From the NCBI GenBank assembly GCA_007753915.1, contig CP036352.1, positions 2,418,001 through 2,482,000 on the forward strand: a DNA stretch of 64,000 nucleotides, written 5' to 3'. Of the stretch, positions 21,301 to 28,343 are shown in pieces. The translations under genes and the position numbers were made by a program. Below the pieces are notes generated by a model that saw nothing but the letters and a program-made list of their open reading frames with translations, did not search any database and was not told the DNA's origin. Each line of letters starts with the position of its first letter. The stretch's first letter is position 1. This stretch comes from Phycisphaerae bacterium RAS2 (GTDB lineage Bacteria > Planctomycetota > Phycisphaerae > UBA1845 > UTPLA1).

Positions 21301-22439
21301 GGACCACCTGGACGGACCAGCAGATTCCGGTGACCGGCGTACTCGGATTGATCACCAACACGCGCAGCGCGGGGATGGAAGACCTCCCCTCCAACATCAA
21401 GACACGCGTCGCGGTCGGCCGGCCCGATTTCGCCCCGTTCCCTCCGAACGACGGCTTGCCGGAGGATCGATTGTGGGCGCGACGCCTGCTGAACTTTTTC
21501 ACCTGCGCCGGGCCGATGTACGACGGCATCAACAACGACGGCGTCGGTCCGGTGGACGACGTGCTGGACGGCTCGAACATACTCAACCGCATCGCCGGGC
21601 GGATCAATCTCAACACCGCGCCGGTCAGCGTGCTGCGCTCCGTGCCGTTCATGAGCCTGCTGCCCAACTCGTCGGAATACGAGCACCACGCCGGCCCCGT
21701 TGCCAATCCGTATTCCGCGTACAACGCCCAGCCGGCGACCTTCTGGGATCTCGCCAGCGCCATTGTCTCGCGCCGTGAAGAGCGCCTCGTGCCGGTGCGG
21801 TTGTACGATCCGACGCCGGGGCCGGACCAAGGCATGCGCGTCGTGGCGGTCGCAGGCAAAGCGGCCGGCCCCGCGCCGACGCAGCCGCCGCCGGGCGGAT
21901 TAGCGTTTCGCAATGTCGGACAGATTCTCGATCTGGGGCGCACGTCGCCACCGATGAGCGATGTCTATGCGCTGGGACCGGGTAACGACCTGATGTTCCG
22001 ACCGGACCGCTATCTGATGAATCCCGCGGTGACGCTCGGCCAACACATGCTGCCGACTTCCGCGGAGCCTGCGCTGGGCGTGGCGAATGTCTACTCGCCG
22101 GACTACCGCGCGCGACAGGTCGGGCCGAATCAATACGTCGCCGACTACGTCGCGCCGGAAACGGGTTTGTTCATCGAAGACAGCGAAATCGAAACGGCCG
22201 GCATCCGCGCTCGCGACGCTTTCCTCGCGCGGTGGGCCAACGTGTTGACGACACGATCCGATGTGTTCACGGCCTACATCGTGCTGATCGACGAAAACGG
22301 GCAGTATGTGCTGCGTGGCCAGGTGACGCTGGATCGCAGCGAGTGCTTCCGTGAAGACCCGACGCGCTCACCGCGAATTCCGGTGCTGCCGAAGGTCTTG
22401 TTGCACACGGTAACCAGCTATACGGATGACCTTAGGTGA
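18360..22439 (+). CDS. Giant GspK-like minor pseudopilin
   Basis: A 1359-residue protein, about four times the usual GspK. After a basic leader (RSRIRSRRG) comes VIMVFVLAILTLLALVGFVMI, a prepilin-type helix lacking Glu+5, as is normal for the tip protein GspK. The early region SRTHGEARRVAMESDSGAVQSAM fits GspK alpha-domain starts. Near residues 267-287 there is a double Asp-rich calcium-loop motif (DTNADGIIDLYDADGDGVPD) like EF-hand or thrombospondin type 3 loops. ILNRIAGRINLNTAPVSVL near residue 1075 is a helix-hairpin-helix-type GspK signature. ATG at 18360 has AGAGAGG upstream. Very large GspK-like proteins occur in planctomycetes; function as tip complex is inferred. Confidence 0.82.
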   Translation: MAVKPLPIKDLRSRIRSRRGVIMVFVLAILTLLALVGFVMISRTHGEARRVAMESDSGAVQSAMSGVVTSIQETLRKDIWQNNSTASPLLSSVPLNGAGGDTIGKDEGNEPWDAPGIDDRWLASTMPYLTLQLDPALPGYGKPRLFQTGRMLPDPVVEDQVLTWPHVSYLGNDLTQSASTNAFTWGRNARSAAVAQPVRYSVDNLSNVRVQQIPPPGFNNAMVTGSTTNVTISEARQIWSDASHALSPHNPANTPPAGLVARFPYFDTNADGIIDLYDADGDGVPDSPLSFWVPLDGRDPNSAKRLYAAVRVVDHGAMLNVNTASSLRLPGGVGTALMYDESTPDLQRRGRRVGEMLLDDLVHPLDGAFGNDRTRNMVNNRCGADPIAWEYIIRSKLAGGAAAPPPVAGPYVYRLFGLSDEASLRHRGMLVPYERRGDLALDQYDTIDRALAGSLLWTRQVDASGNYSGAIARWNRMSANIMGAAGSYEGYDSAGGAGWRKLMTEDETTAVRRRMMTTVSHEVALPPRGVALDASGDYASNLLPAASPWAPVRFVTLPNVYSSPDYSLMEWPIIGRTANPNANENLRIQAVDLNMTYAGNAVLGKRDFILYSAAAMYRALAGVSHYQGFRLIDDPATAFDESANRVWLAWQFALNLADYRDGDNDPTMLEWPAGSGRYLIGIEQQPFFTEGYAYLIAGNGAAPGPAPFEDPDAEDKWFHAVELYVPPHYNISTADLYIRTPGAQPNPGLLPLTMFTRVVGSTPPSLVGGASGQYIVLCGSLTNKPAALVTDSFYRNGLFRMAVDGSASVDLVYAPGGNVNDPRSYVVDSLSPAYATSSALSSTPDPTTPGPWAYRLPGIAAGNRHGFSLRRSTKGWRFATGWHHASDQQEPAPFQLPGFEESLGRANSVGSLAFGSGPDVNLPELPWPARVGIGTPGDLPIDGFAAAQPYSVFDSPGELGRVMMLGPINRPTGTEPPYLPWTTWTDQQIPVTGVLGLITNTRSAGMEDLPSNIKTRVAVGRPDFAPFPPNDGLPEDRLWARRLLNFFTCAGPMYDGINNDGVGPVDDVLDGSNILNRIAGRINLNTAPVSVLRSVPFMSLLPNSSEYEHHAGPVANPYSAYNAQPATFWDLASAIVSRREERLVPVRLYDPTPGPDQGMRVVAVAGKAAGPAPTQPPPGGLAFRNVGQILDLGRTSPPMSDVYALGPGNDLMFRPDRYLMNPAVTLGQHMLPTSAEPALGVANVYSPDYRARQVGPNQYVADYVAPETGLFIEDSEIETAGIRARDAFLARWANVLTTRSDVFTAYIVLIDENGQYVLRGQVTLDRSECFREDPTRSPRIPVLPKVLLHTVTSYTDDLR

Positions 22440-22660
22440 CGCCGAGGGCAGAATTGCCGCCGAGAACACAAGCACGCCGCGAGTTGAAAACCGCCGCACC
22501 GGATGACCATGCCGGACATCTGGGAGCAGCTATAAAGAGGGTGGCGGCCCGACCTTACCGGGCCATCCGGCTTTACATGCGTCCAAGTGCCCGCCTACAA
22601 TAAGGATGGGTACCAGCCGTACGAAATCATACCGTCGTTCGTCCTGAAGGAGAGTTAGTC

Positions 22661-23665
22661 ATGAGGTTGCAAAACAAGACACGCCGAGCCTTTACGCTCA
22701 TTGAGCTGCTGACGGTGATGGCGATCATCACCCTGCTGATCGGCATTCTGACGCCGGCGCTGGGCGCGGCCCGCGATCGCGCGCGGCAGACGGCGATCAA
22801 GGCCCAGCTCAACGCGATGGAAGTTGGCCTCGAGTCGTTCAACGGCGTGGAGGGTTTCTACCCGCCGTCTAACGCGTACTTGATGGCCAACAATCCAGCC
22901 GCTCCGGGCACGCAGTTGCAGCAGCCGGGTTGGGAAGTGCAGACCGGCGCGACGGTTCTGCAGGGCGCGCACCTGCTGCTCGACGCGCTGGTCGGCCGCG
23001 ATTTCCTCGGCTACGACCCCAAGGCAGCGGTACCGGGCCACGGACCGAACACCTATGACCGCTGGAACGCCATCAACGATCGGCGACAGCCGTATATTCC
23101 GGTCGACGGCATCGACACCACGTCGCTGACCGATCCGCCTGAAGACAAGTTCGGTACGGTTCCCAACACGCTGGGCGACCCGCAGCCGACGATCCACAAC
23201 GTGCTTTGCCGTGTGTTCCGCGATCGATTTGGCTGGCCGATCCTGTACTACCGCGCGAATCCCTCGGCCAACTCCAACACGCCGATCATCAATCAGACCG
23301 ACGCGGTGCCGGCGCCGGATCCCAGCGGCTTTTTTGGCAACGGTGTCTATGACGGCCTGGATAATGAAATCTTCACGAGCTACAACAACGCCGGGCCGAT
23401 CGCGAATCGCCATCGGATTTCAGACGCGGTGACGCCGCTTACATCGGCCGACTACAACATGCTCGAAGCGATCAACCACAATTTCGCGGAGTTCATTCGC
23501 TCGTTCCGGTCGAGCTCCTACCAGCCGCCGCCCAACGATCAACAGTTGGCGTTCCCGCGCCCCGTGAAGTCGGATCGCATGATCCTGCTTAGCGCCGGCA
23601 AGGACGGCATCTACGGCACGCTGGACGACGTGGGCAATTTCCCCGTTTTGTCGACGGAACGCTGA
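22661..23665 (+). CDS. Prepilin-type pseudopilin, GspG-like
   Basis: A 334-residue protein with a short leader (MRLQNKTRRA) and FTLIELLTVMAIITLLIGIL, a textbook class III prepilin motif with Glu at +5. An AGGAGAG ribosome binding site precedes ATG 22661. The C-terminal ILLSAGKDGIYGTLDDVGNF matches the GspG-family end motif (SAGxDGxxGTxDD) that contributes to calcium binding in major pseudopilins. It follows the GspK-like gene by 221 bases and precedes an intrinsic terminator, so it may be separately transcribed. It is the best candidate for a major pseudopilin here. Confidence 0.87.
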   Translation: MRLQNKTRRAFTLIELLTVMAIITLLIGILTPALGAARDRARQTAIKAQLNAMEVGLESFNGVEGFYPPSNAYLMANNPAAPGTQLQQPGWEVQTGATVLQGAHLLLDALVGRDFLGYDPKAAVPGHGPNTYDRWNAINDRRQPYIPVDGIDTTSLTDPPEDKFGTVPNTLGDPQPTIHNVLCRVFRDRFGWPILYYRANPSANSNTPIINQTDAVPAPDPSGFFGNGVYDGLDNEIFTSYNNAGPIANRHRISDAVTPLTSADYNMLEAINHNFAEFIRSFRSSSYQPPPNDQQLAFPRPVKSDRMILLSAGKDGIYGTLDDVGNFPVLSTER

Positions 23666-23687
23666 TCGGCGCGGCGCACCGATTGGA

Positions 23688-23705
23688 TTCCCGCTCTCGC
23701 GGGAA
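23688..23705. repeat. Short palindrome of the widespread ATTCCCGC..GCGGGAA type
   Basis: TTCCCGC (23688-23694) and GCGGGAA (23699-23705) form a 7-bp stem with a TCTC loop. The surrounding GGATTCCCGC and GGGAACAACG resemble a dispersed intergenic repeat found in many bacteria. Confidence 0.55.
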
Positions 23706-23743
23706 CAACGTTGTGTCGGTTTCGCTCGTTTGAGTGTCCCCCA

Positions 23744-23773
23744 AAGCCCCAGGCATTTGCTTGGGGCTTTTTT
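23744..23773 (+). terminator. Rho-independent terminator after the pseudopilin cluster
   Basis: AAGCCCCAGGC / GCTTGGGGCTT stem (11 bp with one G-U) around an ATTT loop, followed by TTTTTT at 23768-23773. It ends the rightward pseudopilin transcript before a leftward gene. Confidence 0.88.
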
Positions 23774-23850
23774 ATGCGAGCGAGTGCCGGTATTGGGATC
23801 AATTCGACCTGCGGCTCGCGGCTCGTTTCCTCCTGCTCACGGCCTATGGC

Positions 23851-24597
23851 TTAGGGCTTCGCCGGCCCTAGCGCCTTGTCGGTTTCCTCGCGGCAGCGTT
23901 TGTAGTCGCGGTTGATCTGCGTGAGCTTCGGATCCAATTCGGCGATCTCTTTCAGTTTCTCATCCGCCTCGCGCCATCGCTTCTCGTCGACGTCGTCGCG
24001 AACTTCCTTCAGCAACATTCGAACTCGGTCCTCCTTGCGCATCTGCGGAGCGATCTGCCGCTCAACGCCGTGCGTCAGGAACTGCACCAGCTTTACGCTG
24101 CCGTACACACCGCCGCCCAGCACCGTCGCGATCAGCACGTACTTGACGAACAGGTTGCTCATCACCGCCCCGAATGCGTCAGCGATCTTTACGACCAGCG
24201 TCCGCTTCTTGGGCAACTCCTCGGTCGGACGCTTCTTCTTGCCCTCGGCTTCGGCCTTCTTGTCGGCCTCGGTCTTGCCGCGGCCGGTGAGCTGGTCGTA
24301 GCTCTCGATGAGTTTGTTCTGTTCGGACTTGTACGCGGCTTCGTCTTCGAGGGACTTCTGCTTGCGTTTCTGGGCTTCTTCGTAGCGGGCGAGCGCGGCC
24401 ACGACATTCGGGCCGTCATCGCTGCCGGGCTTTGCCGACTTGCCGGCCGGCTTTGCAACCGAGGGTTTGGAGGGCGCCGCGCCGTCTTCCGGCACGCGTA
24501 GGGGGGACTTGCATTCCGGGCATCGCACGGCCTTGCCGGCAAGGTGTTCCTTCACCTTGAAGTGTTTCCCGCACTTGCAGGCAACGTGGATGGACAT
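23851..24597 (-). CDS. Zinc-ribbon, coiled-coil membrane protein of unknown function
   Basis: A 248-residue protein. Residues 7-29 hold a zinc ribbon with C7-x-C9 and C26-x-x-C29 (the second pair in RCPEC). Residues 65-125 are charged and alanine-rich, likely coiled coil. One membrane span covers about 150-173 (FVKYVLIATVLGGGVYGSV). The C-terminal 65 residues are charged and TPR-like (DDVDEKRWREADEKLKEI). ATG 24597 starts exactly at the zinc ribbon, so longer upstream frames were discarded. Proteins with N-terminal zinc ribbons and single spans are common in planctomycetes, role unknown. It is convergent with the pseudopilin operon. Confidence 0.78.
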   Translation of the reverse strand: MSIHVACKCGKHFKVKEHLAGKAVRCPECKSPLRVPEDGAAPSKPSVAKPAGKSAKPGSDDGPNVVAALARYEEAQKRKQKSLEDEAAYKSEQNKLIESYDQLTGRGKTEADKKAEAEGKKKRPTEELPKKRTLVVKIADAFGAVMSNLFVKYVLIATVLGGGVYGSVKLVQFLTHGVERQIAPQMRKEDRVRMLLKEVRDDVDEKRWREADEKLKEIAELDPKLTQINRDYKRCREETDKALGPAKP

Positions 24598-24786
24598 GTG
24601 GCAGTCAGCTCTTTGCCGTACCGGTTCGGGCCGGGATTCAATTGGTGCCGGGAGTACAGGCCCTCTGCATGGATTATTGGCAGGCTGGTGCGTAAACGCA
24701 AGTTTCCGGCAGTCTCGGTGGCTCTTGACGCGACGCGCCTCGCGGCTTGACCGCGTCCCCCACGGCTGTACGATCATGCGACCATC

Positions 24787-25380
24787 ATGCCTCGTCGTTC
24801 CCCCATCAACCAGTGCTGGCCGTTTCGCCCGGCGATGACACTCGTCGAGATGGCGATTGTCTTGTGCGTGGTCAGCGCCGCGGTGTACCTGCTGGTTGGT
24901 TGGACCGGTCAGCTACAGCAGCGCGCCAAGCGCGACCTCGCGGTGCGATTGCTGTCGGACCTGGACAAGGCGCTGTGGCGATACTCGCGCGCGACCGGGA
25001 GCTATCCCCCTTCATACGGCCCGGACTCGGCGATCTCGGCCACGGTTTGTTTTCTTGATCACGACAGGACGCGACCGATCATGGAGGCCCTGCCGGACAG
25101 CCTTTGGCGCGGCCCAGGCCGGCGAACGCTGGTGGACCCGTGGGGAACGCAACTTCAATATCACGATGCGAAGTCGCGCTCGCCGCTTGTGAAGGCCAAC
25201 GGCGGCCGCCCCGTGTTTGTTTCGGCCGGGCCGGATCGGGATTTCGGCGAGGCGAACGCGGCGGGCAAGGGTGACAACCTTCGAAGCGATGATCCCGGGC
25301 CGGACGGATTCCGGCTGCACGACTCGCTGCGTGAATCGATGGAGGAGGAGGGAGCCGCGGGTGGCAAAAAAGGTAATTGA
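24787..25380 (+). CDS. Pseudopilin, GspG-like, overlapping pgk
   Basis: A 197-residue protein with a leader ending RPA and the motif MTLVEMAIVLCVVSAAVYLL, Glu at +5. The DPWGTQLQYHD and FVSAGPDRDFGEA segments are conserved GspG-family elements (DPWG and SAGPD motifs). It is physically separate from the main pseudopilin operon. Its last 20 bases overlap the start of phosphoglycerate kinase, and the pgk ribosome binding site lies inside its coding sequence. This links a secretion component to a glycolytic operon by translation coupling. Confidence 0.83.
   Translation: MPRRSPINQCWPFRPAMTLVEMAIVLCVVSAAVYLLVGWTGQLQQRAKRDLAVRLLSDLDKALWRYSRATGSYPPSYGPDSAISATVCFLDHDRTRPIMEALPDSLWRGPGRRTLVDPWGTQLQYHDAKSRSPLVKANGGRPVFVSAGPDRDFGEANAAGKGDNLRSDDPGPDGFRLHDSLRESMEEEGAAGGKKGN
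25341..25354 (+). promoter_or_regulatory. Purine-rich ribosome binding site for pgk inside the pseudopilin gene
   Basis: A GGAGGAGGAGGGAG run sits 6-8 bases before GTG 25361. It encodes the Glu-rich MEEEGA end of the upstream protein and supports GTG 25361 as the pgk start. Confidence 0.7.
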
Positions 25381-26605
25381 TCAGGTAGACGTCAGCGGGC
25401 GGCGCGTTCTGATGCGCGTGGACTACAACGTCCCGATGGAAGGCGGCGCGATCACCGACGACCGGCGCATCCGTCAGTCGCTGGAGTCGGTTCGCAGCGT
25501 GGTGGATCGCGGCGGCAAGCTCGTATTGATGAGTCACCTGGGGCGACCCAAGGGCAAGGGCGTTGAGCCGGAGTTCAGCCTCGCGCCGATCGCGCGACAT
25601 CTGGGAACGCTGCTCCAGCGCGACGTGGCGTTCGCTGCCGATTGTGTCGGCCCGGCTGCCGAGCAGGCTGTCGCCGCGATGAAGAATGGCGGCGTCCTGC
25701 TGCTGGAGAATCTTCGTTTTCATGCGGCGGAGACGCTGATCGACTCCGCGAAGAAGAACCCCGACAAAAAGCCGACGGCCGAACAGCAAGCCGCGATTGA
25801 GTCTTTTGCCGCGGGGCTGGCCCGGCATGCGGATATCTATTGCAACAACGCATTCGGAACTTGTCACCGCAAGCACGTGAGCATGTACGACGTGCCGATG
25901 CGGCTGGGGGCGGGGCGTCGCGTGTGCGGCCACCTGGTGCAGAAAGAGTTGAAGTTCCTCGGCGAAGCGACGACGAATCCGCGGCGGCCGTTCGTGGCGA
26001 TCCTCGGCGGCGCGAAAGTCTCCGACAAGATCGGCGTCATCGAACGTTTGTTGCCGCGCGTTGATGCAATTCTGATCGGCGGCGCGATGAGTTACACGTT
26101 CTACGCAGCGAAGGGCCTGGGCGTCGGCGCGAGTCTCTGCGAGCGCGACAAGATCGACCTGGCGCGCGGCCTGCTGGACAAGGCGGGCACAAAGCTGCAT
26201 CTGCCGCAGGACAGCGTTTGCGCGGCGAAGATCGAAACAGGCGCGGCGACCTCGACCCACGCCGGCAGCGTTCCGGAGGGTCTGATGGGTCTGGACGTCG
26301 GACCTGCGACGGCCGTCGCGTACGCGAAGCAGATCGAATCCGCCACGACGGTGCTGTGGAACGGCCCGATGGGCGTGTTTGAGACGCCTCCGTTCGACGC
26401 GGGCACGCTGGCGGTGGCGCGGTCGATGGCGAGTGCGACGCAGCGCGGCGCGACGACGATTGTCGGTGGCGGCGATTCAGCGGCGGCGGTCGATGCGGCC
26501 GGGCTCGCGGAATCGATGTCGCACATTTCAACGGGCGGCGGCGCGAGTCTTGAATACCTTGAGCGCGGTTCGTTCGCCACGCTTGACCTATTGGACGAAG
26601 CCTGA
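25361..26605 (+). CDS. pgk: Phosphoglycerate kinase
   Basis: Glycolytic transfer of phosphate from 1,3-bisphosphoglycerate to ADP. The 414-residue protein shows [12 protein letters not shown] (substrate-binding), [16 protein letters not shown], the hinge sequence [29 protein letters not shown] and the nucleotide-binding WNGPMGVFE and GGGDSAAAV. The usual NDAFGTAHRAH reads [11 protein letters not shown], a mild deviation. GTG at 25361 is chosen because homology starts at VAKKVIDQV and a strong ribosome binding site precedes it. It overlaps a pseudopilin gene by 20 bases and is followed by a phosphatase-fold protein 21 bases later. Confidence 0.97.
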   Translation: MAKKVIDQVDVSGRRVLMRVDYNVPMEGGAITDDRRIRQSLESVRSVVDRGGKLVLMSHLGRPKGKGVEPEFSLAPIARHLGTLLQRDVAFAADCVGPAAEQAVAAMKNGGVLLLENLRFHAAETLIDSAKKNPDKKPTAEQQAAIESFAAGLARHADIYCNNAFGTCHRKHVSMYDVPMRLGAGRRVCGHLVQKELKFLGEATTNPRRPFVAILGGAKVSDKIGVIERLLPRVDAILIGGAMSYTFYAAKGLGVGASLCERDKIDLARGLLDKAGTKLHLPQDSVCAAKIETGAATSTHAGSVPEGLMGLDVGPATAVAYAKQIESATTVLWNGPMGVFETPPFDAGTLAVARSMASATQRGATTIVGGGDSAAAVDAAGLAESMSHISTGGGASLEYLERGSFATLDLLDEA

Positions 26606-26626
26606 TCCGCCCGGACCGAACCCGCC

Positions 26627-27193
26627 ATGCCTAAACTGATACTGGTTGCATCGGGCGAAACCGACTGGCGCTTGCAGGAGCGCCTCGCAGGAGACGTGGA
26701 CCTCGCGCTGAATGAAACCGGTCGCAAGCAATCGCTGGCCGCGGCTCAGGCGATCGCGCCGCTGATGCCGCAAGTGATTCGATGTGGTCCGGAGCAGGCG
26801 ACACATCAGTCGGCGGCGTTGATCGCGCACGAATTGGCGATGAAGTTTCGCGCGGCGCCGGAGCTTCGCGAAGTGGACCTCGGCGTGTGGGAGGGGCTTA
26901 CGCTTGACGAGTTCAACAAGCGGTTCAACCGGGTCGCCAAACAATGGCGGCTTGATGCCACTTCGGTTGAGCCGCCAGACGGAGAATCCATCCCTTCGGC
27001 TGAAGCGCGGCTGCTGTCGGGCTTACGCAAAGTGCTGAAGCGGCACAAGTCCGAAACGATTGCGTTGGTGCTGGGGCCGATGGCCTTGGCAGTCCTTCGC
27101 TGCCGGCTGGTCGATGGGCACAACGACAATTTCTGGGAGTATTTTGAAGCATCCCCGTCGCACTACGTAATCGATCCGAGTCCTTCGTTGTAA
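26627..27193 (+). CDS. Histidine-phosphatase-fold protein lacking catalytic histidines
   Basis: A 188-residue member of the phosphoglycerate mutase / histidine phosphatase superfamily by overall pattern: LILVASGETDW, ALNETGRKQSLAAA, REVDLGVWEGLTLDE. The diagnostic RHG of LVRHGET is replaced by A8-S9-G10, so the nucleophilic histidine is gone. The second histidine (SHG near the C-terminus) is L149 in ALVLGPMALAV. The phosphate-binding SPLxRAxQT reads CGPEQATHQSA without the arginine. It is therefore almost certainly not a mutase or phosphatase. It sits between pgk and the aldolase in one operon, 21 bases after pgk, so a regulatory or binding role on glycolysis is conceivable. Confidence 0.85.
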   Translation: MPKLILVASGETDWRLQERLAGDVDLALNETGRKQSLAAAQAIAPLMPQVIRCGPEQATHQSAALIAHELAMKFRAAPELREVDLGVWEGLTLDEFNKRFNRVAKQWRLDATSVEPPDGESIPSAEARLLSGLRKVLKRHKSETIALVLGPMALAVLRCRLVDGHNDNFWEYFEASPSHYVIDPSPSL

Positions 27194-27305
27194 ACTGCAT
27201 GCGTCCAGCGGCGACCGGGGCGCGGGGAGATTGCCCGGCGGCTGCTTGATGACCGCGCTCCAGTTGAAGTATCATCCACGACCGAGGGGGAACAGGAGCG
27301 ACACC

Positions 27306-28223
27306 ATGACCGAGCGCGTACGAGAAATCCTGGGCTGGTACCGAAGCGAGAATCCCGGCGTCCTGACCAACCTGGCGCGGATGCTGAATCACGGTCGACT
27401 GGGCGGGACCGGTCGCATGGTCATTCTGCCGGTCGATCAGGGCTGGGAGCACGGCCCGGCGCGGAGCTTCGGCCCCAACGACGCCGGCTACGATCCGCAC
27501 TATCACTTCAAGATCGCGATTGAGGCGGGCTTGAATGCCTATGCTGCGCCGCTGGGATTCCTGGAGGCCGGCGCGGCTGATTTCGCGGGCGACGTTCCAC
27601 TGATTCTCAAGGCGAACAACCACGACTCGCTGGCGGACGAAAAAGATTCGTGGCAGGCGCTGACGGCGTCGGTGAAGGACGCGCTGCGGCTGGGGTGCGT
27701 CGGCGTCGGCATGACGATCTATCCCGGCTCGGCGCTACGCAAGCAGATGTACGAAGAAGTCCGCGCGTACGCCGAAGAGGCCAAGGCAAACGGACTGGCC
27801 GTGGTCGTCTGGAGCTATCCGCGCGGCACGAGCTTGAGCAAAGAGGGCGAGACGGCCATCGACGTGGCGGGCTACGCGGCGCAGATCGCATGCCAGCTTG
27901 GTGCGACAATTGTCAAGGTGAAACTGCCGTCGGCGCACATCGAGCAGGATGCGGCCCGGAAGGTGTACGAAAAAGAGAAGATCGTCATCGGCACACTGGC
28001 GGATCGCGTGAAACACGTGACGCAGTGCGCCTTCGCCGGCAAGCGCGTGGTGATTTTCAGCGGCGGCGCGAAGAACGACAACGACGCAGCGGTTTTTGAC
28101 GAATGCAAGGCCATCCGCGACGGCGGCGGCTTCGGCTCGATCATCGGGCGCAATACGTTCCAGCGGAAGAAGAACGATGCGCTGAAGTTCCTTGACGAGA
28201 TTCTGAAGATTTACGGCAAATAA
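27306..28223 (+). CDS. fbaB: Class I fructose-bisphosphate aldolase, DhnA/FbaB type
   Basis: Schiff-base aldolase that interconverts fructose 1,6-bisphosphate with two triose phosphates. The 305-residue sequence matches the archaeal-type / E. coli FbaB group: ILPVDQGWEHGPA at the N-terminus, VVWSYPRGT, the likely Schiff-base lysine in ATIVKVKLPS, and the C-terminal VIFSGGAKN and GGGFGSIIGRN phosphate-binding strands. ATG 27306 is preceded by an AGGAG-type site; in-frame upstream starts lack one. It ends the pseudopilin-pgk-phosphatase-fold-aldolase run and is followed by a strong terminator. Confidence 0.95.
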   Translation: MTERVREILGWYRSENPGVLTNLARMLNHGRLGGTGRMVILPVDQGWEHGPARSFGPNDAGYDPHYHFKIAIEAGLNAYAAPLGFLEAGAADFAGDVPLILKANNHDSLADEKDSWQALTASVKDALRLGCVGVGMTIYPGSALRKQMYEEVRAYAEEAKANGLAVVVWSYPRGTSLSKEGETAIDVAGYAAQIACQLGATIVKVKLPSAHIEQDAARKVYEKEKIVIGTLADRVKHVTQCAFAGKRVVIFSGGAKNDNDAAVFDECKAIRDGGGFGSIIGRNTFQRKKNDALKFLDEILKIYGK

Positions 28224-28294
28224 TACGAGCGTTCTGCCCTGTACGTGCAATTCGAGGATTGCACCGCGGGTGATCGAATTGGTGCTGCATCAAT

Positions 28295-28331
28295 GAAGCC
28301 GGCGGATTGCAATCCGTCGGCTTCCGTTTTT
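28295..28331 (+). terminator. Rho-independent terminator after fbaB
   Basis: A stem of about 14 bp, GAAGCCGGCGGATT / AATCCGTCGGCTTC (one G-U), closed by GC, followed by CGTTTTT at 28325-28331. It stops the glycolytic operon before the convergent phosphohexomutase gene. Confidence 0.88.
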
Positions 28332-28343
28332 AGTGAGCGTCAC

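Noticed and set aside
12480-25380. Complete type II secretion system
   Set aside because: The ATPase, secretin, GspC/L/M and prepilin peptidase are all absent from the window.
26627-27193. Functional phosphoglycerate mutase completing a glycolytic operon
   Set aside because: Both catalytic histidines and the phosphate-binding arginine are missing.
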